NCBI GenBank assembly: GCA_934636065.1
Contig: CAKTZW010000111.1
Coordinates: 1 to 6,360, forward strand
Direction of reading: 5' to 3'
Length of the DNA stretch: 6,360 bases
Source of the DNA: an uncultured Labedella sp.
GTDB taxonomy: Bacteria; Actinomycetota; Actinomycetes; Actinomycetales; Microbacteriaceae
Shown piece after piece: positions 1 to 5,190 of this stretch. The notes below the pieces were generated by a model. The model did no database searches and was not told where the DNA came from. It was given only the letters and a program-made list of their open reading frames with translations. A program made the translations under genes and the position numbers. Numbering within the stretch: position 1 is the first letter of the stretch; the number at the start of each line of letters is the position of its first letter.

Positions 1-1
1 C

Positions 2-847
2 CAGACCGTCGCCGTCGCGATCGCGCTGCGGGCCGCCCCGGGAATCGGCGCCGGCATCGAGGAGGCCGCGATCCGAGCGCTCGCCACCATCCGACAGGTG
101 ATGCCCTCCCGGCTCCGGCATCGCCTGGACGCCCTCGACGTCACCACCGTCGGCCGACCGGGCGACGCCGCCCCCGCGACGATCTCCGTCGACGTGCTTG
201 TCACGCTCGCACGCGCCATCCGCGACCGCGAGACCCTCCGGTTCGACTACCCGCCCCGCGCGGGGGCCGACGAAGCCGATCACTCCCTCGCCGACACCAC
301 CGCCCGTCAGCCGTCCCCGCCCCGCCGCGCGGAGCCCCACCACCTCGTCACCTCGCACGGGCGCTGGTACCTCGTGGGATGGGACCTCGACCGCGACGAC
401 TGGCGGCTCTACAGCGTCGACCGCATCAGCCCGCGCGTGCCGAACGGTCCCCGCTTCGTCCCCCGCACGGTGCCGGGCGGTGACGTGAACGACTTCGTCT
501 CCGGCCGCTTCACGGGGTCCGACGTCAACGCATGGCCGTGCCGCGGCACCGTCATCCTCCGCCTTCCCGCGCGCGACGTCCTCCCCTTCGCGGGCGACGG
601 AACGGTCACCGCGATCGACGAGAACAGCTGCAGCCTCGAAGCGGGCTCCTGGTCCTGGGGAGCGCTCGCCGCGTCGTTCGGCAGGTTCGAGGCCGACATG
701 GAGGCCGTCGGTCCGCCGGAGCTCGCCGCCGCCTTCACGACGCTCGCCGAGCGGTACGCCCGGACGGGAGCGGCAGCGGAGCTCAGGCCGGCGCCTTCGG
801 GCTCGCCCGCACGTGTAGACGCTCGCCCTGCGGACCGAACAGGTTGA
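2..847 (+). CDS. WYL-domain transcriptional regulator, C-terminal part (5' end outside window)
   Basis: The frame is open from the left edge, so the GTG at 98 is probably internal; residues encoded before it (IEEAAIRALATI, then a PSRLRHRLDAL stretch) read like the linker between the DNA-binding and WYL domains of YafY/PafBC-type regulators. The missing N-terminus should hold a winged HTH. The WYL domain runs from about base 200 to 510: RETLRFDY, then WYL itself at 365-373 in HGRWYLVGWDLDRDDWRLYSVDRI-like context. A WCX-like C-terminal domain follows (about 535-760), ending near LAERYART. Family knowledge: WYL domains sense ligands or nucleic acid and control HTH activity. The target cannot be inferred because the upstream neighbours are outside the window. 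Oddity: about 25 residues after the expected end are low-complexity (Ala/Pro/Arg/Ser) and overlap the 3' end of the convergent XRE gene, suggesting loss of an earlier stop codon. Confidence 0.9.
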   Translation, partial: QTVAVAIALRAAPGIGAGIEEAAIRALATIRQVMPSRLRHRLDALDVTTVGRPGDAAPATISVDVLVTLARAIRDRETLRFDYPPRAGADEADHSLADTTARQPSPPRRAEPHHLVTSHGRWYLVGWDLDRDDWRLYSVDRISPRVPNGPRFVPRTVPGGDVNDFVSGRFTGSDVNAWPCRGTVILRLPARDVLPFAGDGTVTAIDENSCSLEAGSWSWGALAASFGRFEADMEAVGPPELAAAFTTLAERYARTGAAAELRPAPSGSPARVDARPADRTG

Positions 848-1430
848 GCACCTCGGCCGTCTCCTTTCCCGGATTGCCGATCCAGTGCGGAACGCGCGTG
901 TCGAATTCGGCGACCTCCCCCGGTCCGAGCTCGAGGTCGTGCTCGCCGAGGACGAGACGGATCCGCCCGGAGAGGACGTAGAGCCACTCATAGCCCTCGT
1001 GGGTCTTGGGTTCGGGCTCGCCCGTCGACGGCGGCACGAGCTGCTTGTAGGACTGCACGCCGCCCGGTCGCTTGGTCAGCGGGATGAATGTGCGCCCGTG
1101 CCGCCGGATCGGCTTCATGTGGATCCGGGGATCACCCGTGGCCGGAGCGGCGACGAGCTCGTCGAGGGGGACGTGGTGCGCCCGGGCGAGCGGGAGGAGG
1201 AGCTCGAGCGTCGGTTTCCGCCCGCCCGACTCGAGTCGGGAGAGGGTGCTGACGGAAATGCCCGTGACGGTGGAGAGCTCGCCGAGCGTCACGTTCCGGC
1301 GGGTCCGCAGGGCCCGGAGCCGCGCACCGACCCCGTCGAGGACCTCTTCGGTCGTCACGGCGGGATCCACGGCCTGCAGGTGAACCCGGGGACTGCGGGC
1401 GTGACGGTGTTCGGTCGGAGCGTCGTTCAT
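783..1430 (-). CDS. XRE-family transcriptional regulator with C-terminal cupin domain
   Basis: This 215-residue protein has an XRE-type HTH at about residues 37-94 (RALRTRRNVTLGELS, then GISVSTLSRLESG) and a small cupin domain at about 125-205. Cupin motif 1 is visible as H144, E148 and G155 (HEGYEWLYVLSG); motif 2 as PGE at 170-172, H182 and N186 (PHWIGN). Only some usual metal ligands are present, so metal binding is uncertain. The start is the ATG at 1428-1430: an upstream in-frame start at 1574 would run into the divergent gene and adds 48 residues unlike the family. Family members usually repress themselves and a neighbouring gene, with the cupin sensing a small molecule. Here the divergent neighbour is a thioredoxin-reductase-like flavoprotein, 131 bp away, and paired palindromes lie between them, so that enzyme is the likely target (inference). 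No good Shine-Dalgarno sequence is seen: the only purine run, GGGG, is 2 nt from the ATG. Confidence 0.93.
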   Translation of the reverse strand: MNDAPTEHRHARSPRVHLQAVDPAVTTEEVLDGVGARLRALRTRRNVTLGELSTVTGISVSTLSRLESGGRKPTLELLLPLARAHHVPLDELVAAPATGDPRIHMKPIRRHGRTFIPLTKRPGGVQSYKQLVPPSTGEPEPKTHEGYEWLYVLSGRIRLVLGEHDLELGPGEVAEFDTRVPHWIGNPGKETAEVLNLFGPQGERLHVRASPKAPA

Positions 1431-1436
1431 CGCCCC

Positions 1437-1465
1437 AGCATGCCTGCTCGTTGCCGTTCCGGCAA
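1437..1465 (-). promoter_or_regulatory. Candidate promoter of the XRE-cupin gene
   Basis: Read on the minus strand, TTGCCG (1465-1460) is followed after 17 bp by CATGCT (1442-1437), a weak match to TATAAT. The -10 ends 6 nt before the ATG, so a transcript would start at or next to the start codon and be leaderless. The -35 is one arm of operator A, which would give autorepression by occlusion. The -10 has only three consensus matches. Confidence 0.35.
1451..1465. promoter_or_regulatory. Probable operator A of the XRE-cupin regulator
   Basis: This is a perfect inverted repeat, TTGCCG-TTC-CGGCAA, with 6-bp arms and a 3-bp centre, lying between the divergent XRE-cupin and flavoprotein genes. 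It matches the second site at 1472-1486 at 12 of 15 positions. Its position and dyad symmetry fit a binding site for a dimeric XRE repressor; assignment to this regulator is inference from context. Confidence 0.65.
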
Positions 1466-1471
1466 GGAAAG

Positions 1472-1486
1472 TTGTCGATCCCGCAA
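1472..1486. promoter_or_regulatory. Probable operator B of the XRE-cupin regulator
   Basis: TTGTCG-ATC-CCGCAA is an imperfect dyad and a degenerate copy of the site at 1451-1465 (12 of 15 identical). The outer TTG and GCAA ends are kept. The start-to-start distance of 21 bp is two helical turns, so two dimers would sit on the same face of the DNA and could bind cooperatively. On the + strand the left arm could also serve as a -35 element for the flavoprotein gene, though no convincing -10 follows. Confidence 0.55.
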
Positions 1487-1547
1487 AACCGACGCACGCT
1501 GGACGAGCGTGACGATCGCACCCCGCACCCACGCGGATCGGCAGAAC

Positions 1548-1554
1548 GGGAAGG
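1548..1554 (+). promoter_or_regulatory. Ribosome binding site of the flavoprotein gene
   Basis: GGGAAGG lies 7 nt before the ATG at 1562 and is one of the few convincing Shine-Dalgarno sequences in the window. It decides the start: the upstream in-frame start at 1451 would lie inside the operator and add 37 residues with no family resemblance. Confidence 0.7.
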
Positions 1555-1561
1555 CACGGAC

Positions 1562-2530
1562 ATGGACGAGACATTCGACGTCGTGGTCATCGGCGGAGGC
1601 GCCACGGGATTGAGCGGCGCCCTGGCGCTCGGGCGGTCGCGCCGCTCCGTGCTCGTGGTCGACGCGGGGGACCCGCGCAACGCCCCGGCCTCGCACGTGC
1701 ACAACTACCTCGGCCGGGAGGGCACGCCGCCTCGCGAGCTCTACGCCATCGGCCGCGCCGAGGTGGAGCAGTACGGCGTGCGCGTGCTCGAGGGCGACGT
1801 CGCCTCTCTCGTACGGGACGGCGACGGCTTCCGCGTCGAGATCCGACCCGCGGAGGGTGACGTGCGGACGGTGACGGCCCGCCGCATCCTCGCCGCGACG
1901 GGCGCTCGCGACGAGCTGCCGGACGTTCCCGGCGTGGCCGAGCAGTGGGGGCGCGGCGTCGTGCACTGCCCCTACTGCCACGGCTGGGAGGTGCGCGACC
2001 GCATCATCGGCGTCCTCGCGTCGAGCGCGCTCGCGGCGCATCAGGTCTCGCTCTTCCGGCAGCTGAGCGATCGCGTCGTGCTCTTCCTCAACGACGCCTT
2101 CGAGCCGAGCGACGAGCAGTGGGAGGAGTTCGCGGCCCGCGGGGTCGAGGTGATCCAGGGGCGCGTCGCCGAGCTCGTCTCCGAGGCCGGCGAGGTCGCC
2201 GCCGTCCGGCTCGAGAGCGGCACCCGGGTGCCGATCGAGGCCCTCGCCGTCGCGACGCGCGTCTGGGCGCGCGCCGACGTGCTCGCGCCGCTCGGCGTCG
2301 AGACCGAGGAGTTCGTCCACGGCGGCGCTCTCTTCGGATCGTTCGTCCCCGTCGACGAGATGGGGCGCACGAGTGCCGCCGGCGTCTTCGCCGCCGGAAA
2401 CGTCACGGAGTTCAAGACGCAGGTCATCTCGGGAGCGGCCGCCGGCCTCCAGGCCGGAGCGGCGATCAACGCCGACCTCATCCAGGAGGACACCCGCGCT
2501 GCCCTCGCCGCCCGGACGCCTGCGCCCTAG
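1562..2530 (+). CDS. Thioredoxin-reductase-like FAD-dependent disulfide oxidoreductase
   Basis: This 322-residue flavoprotein has the length and fold order of bacterial thioredoxin reductase. An N-terminal FAD Rossmann motif GGGATG is at residues 11-16, ending in the acidic residue of VVDAG. AATGAR follows at about 111-116. The redox-active pair is C136-P-Y-C139, flanked by H135 and H140. The C-terminal FAD motif is [11 protein letters not shown], with Asn where classical TrxR has Asp, followed by QVISGAAAG. The second nucleotide-binding site is unusual: [11 protein letters not shown] replaces GGGDSA, and the HRR motif that reads the NADPH phosphate is absent. This resembles the GliT/HlmI-like group of dithiol oxidases and related actinobacterial NAD(P)/FAD oxidoreductases rather than a housekeeping TrxB. 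No thioredoxin gene is adjacent. It is divergent from the XRE-cupin regulator and probably controlled by it. The natural thiol substrate cannot be told from sequence. Confidence 0.92.
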   Translation: MDETFDVVVIGGGATGLSGALALGRSRRSVLVVDAGDPRNAPASHVHNYLGREGTPPRELYAIGRAEVEQYGVRVLEGDVASLVRDGDGFRVEIRPAEGDVRTVTARRILAATGARDELPDVPGVAEQWGRGVVHCPYCHGWEVRDRIIGVLASSALAAHQVSLFRQLSDRVVLFLNDAFEPSDEQWEEFAARGVEVIQGRVAELVSEAGEVAAVRLESGTRVPIEALAVATRVWARADVLAPLGVETEEFVHGGALFGSFVPVDEMGRTSAAGVFAAGNVTEFKTQVISGAAAGLQAGAAINADLIQEDTRAALAARTPAP

Positions 2531-2556
2531 GCCCCTGCTGCCCCCTTCCCCGGCCT

Positions 2557-2591
2557 CTGAGCCTGTCGAAGGGACACTTCGACCGGCTCAG
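2557..2591. repeat. Intergenic hairpin repeat (CTGAGCCTGTCGAAG family), full palindromic copy
   Basis: CTGAGCC-T-GTCGAAG (2557-2571) pairs with CTTCGAC-C-GGCTCAG (2577-2591) across a 5-nt loop: 15-bp arms with one mismatch. It lies 26 bp after the flavoprotein stop codon. Family knowledge: CCTGAGCCTGTCGAAGG-type palindromes are scattered between genes in several high-GC genomes. It could act as a transcription terminator for the flavoprotein gene, but no T-tract follows, so rho-independent termination of the standard kind is not shown. Confidence 0.75.
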
Positions 2592-2636
2592 CGACCGCAT
2601 GGTGGGGTCGATCCCGACGTCGCCCCCCCCCGGTCC

Positions 2637-2653
2637 CTGAGCCTGTCGAAGGG
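2637..2653. repeat. Second, half-length copy of the CTGAGCCTGTCGAAGGG repeat
   Basis: These 17 bases repeat 2557-2573 exactly, 80 bp downstream in the same orientation, but no matching right arm follows, so this is a solo half-site. The region 2531-2705 holds nothing else convincing except a run of nine C at 2623-2631 and the trhO promoter. No small ORF there looks coding. Confidence 0.7.
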
Positions 2654-2694
2654 CAGCGATCGAGGGCCGACCGGGGGACGCGACCGACGTTTCG

Positions 2695-2700
2695 TACACT
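2695..2700 (+). promoter_or_regulatory. -10 element of trhO, likely giving a leaderless mRNA
   Basis: TACACT matches the actinobacterial TANNNT -10 and ends 5 nt before the GTG start at 2706. Transcription would begin at or within a base or two of the start codon. No TTGACA-like -35 is seen at 16-19 bp upstream. The only G-run, GGGG, is 1 nt from the GTG, too close to serve as a Shine-Dalgarno sequence, which supports leaderless initiation. Confidence 0.55.
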
Positions 2701-2705
2701 GGGGC

Positions 2706-3596
2706 GTGGCCGTTCCCAAGATCCTGCTGTTCTACGCGTTCACGCCGCTCGCCGATCCGGACGCGATCCGCCTCTGGCAGCGTGAGCTCTGCGAGGCGAA
2801 CGGGCTGCGCGGCCGGATCCTGATCTCGCGCGACGGCATCAACGGCACGCTCGGGGGCGACCTCGACGGCGTGAAGCGCTATCTCCGGCGGACGAAGGAG
2901 TACCCCGCGTTCCGCAGCCTCGACGTGAAGTGGTCGGAGGGCACGGGTCTCGACGAGGACGGACGGAGCACGGACTTCCCGCGACTGAGCGTCAAGGTGC
3001 GGGAGGAGATCGTCTCCTTCGGGGCTCCGGACGAGCTCCGGGTGGCGGAGGACGGTGTCGTCGGCGGGGGCGTGCGCCTCAGCCCGGAGGAGCTCGACGC
3101 CCTCGCCGCCGAGCGCGACGACCTCGTGCTGTTCGACGGCCGGAACGCGTTCGAGGCGGAGATCGGCCGATTCGACGGCGCCATCGTTCCGGACGTGGCG
3201 ACGACCCGGGAGTTCGTCGCCATCCTCGACTCGGGCGCCTACGACCACCTCAAGGACAAGCCCGTCGTCACCTACTGCACGGGCGGCGTCCGGTGCGAGG
3301 TGCTCTCGAGCCTGATGGTCGCGCGCGGGTTCTCGGAGGTGTACCAGCTCGACGGCGGAATCGCGCGCTACGGCGAGCGCTTCGGCGACGACGGCCTGTG
3401 GAGCGGATCGCTCTACGTGTTCGACAAGCGCGGATCGGTCGACTTCAGCGACCACGCGGCCGTCATCGGGCGCTGCGTCGTGTGCGAGGCGCCGACGAAC
3501 CGGATGCGCAACTGTGCCGACCTGTCGTGCCGCTCGCAGCTTGTCGCCTGCACGGGGCACGACGACGTCGCGTGCCCGGTCCACGCACGGGCGTGA
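2706..3596 (+). CDS. trhO: tRNA uridine(34) hydroxylase, rhodanese family (TrhO/YceA)
   Basis: This 296-residue protein matches the TrhO family (UPF0176) throughout. The N-terminal alpha/beta domain (about 1-100) contains [14 protein letters not shown] and [16 protein letters not shown]. The rhodanese domain (about 125-225) contains [16 protein letters not shown] and the active-site loop Y-C181-TGGVR186-C187-E, with C181 the expected catalytic cysteine. The C-terminal cysteine cluster (C247, C250, C260, C265, C272, C280) resembles the family's presumed metal-binding tail. Known role: prephenate-independent, oxygen-dependent hydroxylation of wobble U34 to ho5U in tRNAs, the precursor of mo5U or cmo5U, which broadens decoding. 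The GTG start is chosen because [12 protein letters not shown] is the family N-terminus, the open frame upstream crosses the intergenic repeats, and a -10 lies just ahead. The gene appears to be transcribed alone and is not functionally linked to the redox neighbours. Confidence 0.96.
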   Translation: MAVPKILLFYAFTPLADPDAIRLWQRELCEANGLRGRILISRDGINGTLGGDLDGVKRYLRRTKEYPAFRSLDVKWSEGTGLDEDGRSTDFPRLSVKVREEIVSFGAPDELRVAEDGVVGGGVRLSPEELDALAAERDDLVLFDGRNAFEAEIGRFDGAIVPDVATTREFVAILDSGAYDHLKDKPVVTYCTGGVRCEVLSSLMVARGFSEVYQLDGGIARYGERFGDDGLWSGSLYVFDKRGSVDFSDHAAVIGRCVVCEAPTNRMRNCADLSCRSQLVACTGHDDVACPVHARA

Positions 3597-3642
3597 ACCG
3601 GGCTCGGCGACGGGATCCCTCCCGCCGCTGACGCGACCGTGG

Positions 3643-4572
3643 TCACGGCAGGACGACGACCTTGCCGCGGAGCGTGCCCGCGGCCGCCTGCTCGTGGATC
3701 GCGGGCAGCTCGGTGAGCGGCACCCGCTGTGAGACCTCCACGCGGACGTCCCCGCCGTCGACGAGAGCGGCGAGCTGCGCGAGCTGCTCCCGGTCGCTCC
3801 GGACGAACACCGTCGCGCTCCGGACTCCACGGCTCTCGTCGTCGGGCGTCGGCATCCAGGCCGTGGTGCTCACGACGACGCCGCCGTCGCGGACGAGAGC
3901 CACGAGCGACGCGAACTCCTCGGGGTCGATCGGCGCGAGGTTGAGGAGCACGTCGACCTGCTCGTCCACCGCATCGAGTACCGTCGCCGTGGTGTGGTCG
4001 ATGACCTCGTCGGCTCCCCGTGCGGCCACGCCCTCCCGGCTGCGGGGGCTCGCCGTCGCGATGACGTGGGCGCCGGTGCGCTTGGCGAGCTGGATCGCGT
4101 AGCCGCCCACCGCTCCGCCCGCTCCGACGATGAGGATGCGCTGCCCCGCCGCGAGCGAGGCGTACTCGGCGAGCGCCTGCCACGCCGTGAGCCCCACGGA
4201 CGGGAGCGCGGCGGCGTCGGCGAGGTCGATGCTCGTGGGGGCCGCGGCGAGGGCGTCGGCCGGAGCGATGGCGTACTCGGCCGCTCCTCCGTTCTCGCCC
4301 ATCGGGAGGAAGGCGATGACGGCGTCACCGACCGTGACGCCGTCGACCCCGTCCCCGAGGGCGTCGACGGTGCCGGACACGTCGTAACCCGGAACGTGGG
4401 GCAGCGTGACCGGGAAGGGGAGGGTGCCCCCGCGGATGCCCGCGTCCGCCGGGTTGTACGCCGACGCGGCGACCCGGATGCGCACCTCGCCGGCGCCCGG
4501 CGTGGGCTGGTCGGCGTCCTCGTAGACCAGGACCTCGGGGCCGCCGACCTCGTGGAAACGTACTGCTTTCAT
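3643..4572 (-). CDS. Zinc-independent MDR oxidoreductase (NADPH:quinone reductase-like)
   Basis: This 309-residue member of the medium-chain dehydrogenase/reductase superfamily has an N-terminal GroES-like domain (about 1-125: MKAVRFHEVGGPEVL, YNPAD at 39-43, HVPGYDVSGTV) and a Rossmann domain with IVGAGGAVGGYAIQLAK (nucleotide motif G150-A-G-G-A-V-G156), then ARGADEVIDH. There is no cysteine in the protein, so neither the catalytic nor the structural zinc site of alcohol dehydrogenases exists; this places it with quinone oxidoreductases and enoyl reductases. Arginines after the second Rossmann strand (SPRSRE) favour NADPH. The likely role is two-electron reduction of a quinone or reactive carbonyl; the substrate is unknown. 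The start at 4572 begins at the family's MKAVRF; an upstream in-frame start at 4638 would cross an operator. It is divergent from a marR gene with paired operators between them, so repression by that MarR is likely. Confidence 0.93.
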   Translation of the reverse strand: MKAVRFHEVGGPEVLVYEDADQPTPGAGEVRIRVAASAYNPADAGIRGGTLPFPVTLPHVPGYDVSGTVDALGDGVDGVTVGDAVIAFLPMGENGGAAEYAIAPADALAAAPTSIDLADAAALPSVGLTAWQALAEYASLAAGQRILIVGAGGAVGGYAIQLAKRTGAHVIATASPRSREGVAARGADEVIDHTTATVLDAVDEQVDVLLNLAPIDPEEFASLVALVRDGGVVVSTTAWMPTPDDESRGVRSATVFVRSDREQLAQLAALVDGGDVRVEVSQRVPLTELPAIHEQAAAGTLRGKVVVLP

Positions 4573-4603
4573 GACACCGCTCGCTTTCGTTGGACTTCTC
4601 TGT

Positions 4604-4621
4604 TGCTTCGATTTCGAAGCA
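4604..4621. promoter_or_regulatory. Probable MarR operator 1 (perfect palindrome)
   Basis: TGCTTCGA-TT-TCGAAGCA has perfect 8-bp arms around a 2-bp centre, in the 98-bp gap between the divergent MDR and marR genes. It would lie just downstream of the MDR transcription start inferred from the promoter at 4629-4657. An 18-bp dyad is a usual size for a MarR dimer site; binding by this MarR is inferred from context. Confidence 0.75.
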
Positions 4622-4628
4622 TGTAGGA

Positions 4629-4657
4629 ACCGTAACACTGTTTCGATGTCGAAGCAA
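4629..4657 (-). promoter_or_regulatory. Candidate promoter of the MDR oxidoreductase gene
   Basis: On the minus strand, TTGCTT (4657-4652) is followed after 17 bp by TACGGT (4634-4629), which fits TANNNT. TGT directly precedes the -10, giving an extended TGN element. Transcription would begin near 4622, leaving a leader of about 50 nt that starts in operator 1. A weak Shine-Dalgarno candidate, GAGCGG, sits 4 nt before the ATG. Confidence 0.5.
4639..4656. promoter_or_regulatory. Probable MarR operator 2
   Basis: TGTTTCGA-TG-TCGAAGCA matches operator 1 at 16 of 18 positions, with one arm mismatch. It overlaps the candidate MDR -35 element on the minus strand and ends 2 bp before the TAGGAT box upstream of marR, so a protein bound here could block both promoters. 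Confidence 0.72.
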
Positions 4658-4658
4658 G

Positions 4659-4664
4659 TAGGAT
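4659..4664 (+). promoter_or_regulatory. Candidate -10 (or Shine-Dalgarno) ahead of marR
   Basis: TAGGAT fits TANNNT and ends 6 nt before the ATG at 4671, which would give a leaderless marR transcript with operator 2 next to the -10. No good -35 is seen. The same bases contain AGGA, 7 nt from the ATG, which could instead be a ribosome binding site. The sequence alone does not decide between these. Confidence 0.4.
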
Positions 4665-4670
4665 GATCGC

Positions 4671-5177
4671 ATGACCGAGAACCCGCCGTCGCTCGACCCG
4701 GCCGAACTCCAGGCCTACTTCGCCCTCATCGAGGTGAGCAGCCTCATCCGGCACGCCGTGGAGCAGCAGTTGCGCGATGCGGGGGGCCTGAGCTACGTCC
4801 AGTTCCAGCTGCTCGCGACCCTCGGGGACGCGCCGTCCGGCAGTCGACGCATGACCGACCTCGCCGATGGCGTCGTCTACAGCCGGAGCGGCCTCACCCA
4901 TCAGGCCGGGCTCCTCGAGAAGGCGGGACTCGTGACGCGCGCCCCCTCCGCGGACGACGAGCGGAGCGTCACCGTGACCATCACCGAGGCCGGGCGCGAG
5001 TTGCTCGCCCGTGTGTTCCCCGGCCACATCGCGGTGCTCAAGGACCTCATGTTCGCGCCCCTCACGGCGGACGACGTCGCGGCGATGTCGGCCCCGCTGA
5101 CGCGCGTTCGCGATCATCTGCGCGCCGCCCCGCCCCGGTCCGCCGCCCGACGACGCGGGAAGCGCTCCGACTCCTGA
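4671..5177 (+). CDS. MarR-family transcriptional regulator
   Basis: This 168-residue protein has the MarR winged-helix layout: an N-terminal dimerisation helix (about 10-40, LQAYFALIEVSSLIRHAVEQQLRDAG), LSYVQFQLLATLGDAP, a recognition helix region MTDLADGVVYSRSGLTHQAGLLEKAGLVTR (about 62-91), and the beta wing SADDERSVTVTITEAG (about 93-108), whose DxR is the family's wing signature. A dimerisation helix closes the fold, followed by an Arg-rich tail (about 151-168). It contains no cysteine, so thiol-based redox sensing of the OhrR kind is unlikely; a small-molecule ligand is more plausible. Two 18-bp palindromes upstream suggest autoregulation and control of the divergent MDR oxidoreductase. 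It converges with the FAD oxidoreductase gene, with 13 bp between the stop codons. Confidence 0.95.
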   Translation: MTENPPSLDPAELQAYFALIEVSSLIRHAVEQQLRDAGGLSYVQFQLLATLGDAPSGSRRMTDLADGVVYSRSGLTHQAGLLEKAGLVTRAPSADDERSVTVTITEAGRELLARVFPGHIAVLKDLMFAPLTADDVAAMSAPLTRVRDHLRAAPPRSAARRRGKRSDS

Positions 5178-5190
5178 GGCATGCGTCGGG

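Noticed and set aside
98..100. GTG as the start of the WYL protein
   Set aside because: The frame is open to the window edge, and the residues before it match the linker of WYL regulators. Starting here would also leave the protein without its HTH.
1430..2530. XRE-cupin plus flavoprotein as part of a natural-product gene cluster
   Set aside because: No biosynthetic enzyme, transporter or thioredoxin gene lies beside them. The next gene is the housekeeping trhO, so only a two-gene module is supported.
2623..2631. Run of nine C as a phase-variable tract
   Set aside because: It lies in non-coding DNA about 70 bp upstream of the trhO -10, so slippage would not shift a reading frame. Its distance from the promoter gives no clear regulatory role.
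3611..3624. Rho-independent terminator between trhO and the MDR gene (CGGGA-TCCC-TCCCG)
   Set aside because: The stem is only 5 bp with no T-tract on either strand, and chance hairpins of this size are common at this GC content.
2478..3830. Long minus-strand open frame opposite trhO
   Set aside because: It is the antisense shadow of a well-recognised gene. Its Arg/Ala/Val-rich translation has no domain, and it crosses intergenic repeats and the MDR 3' end.
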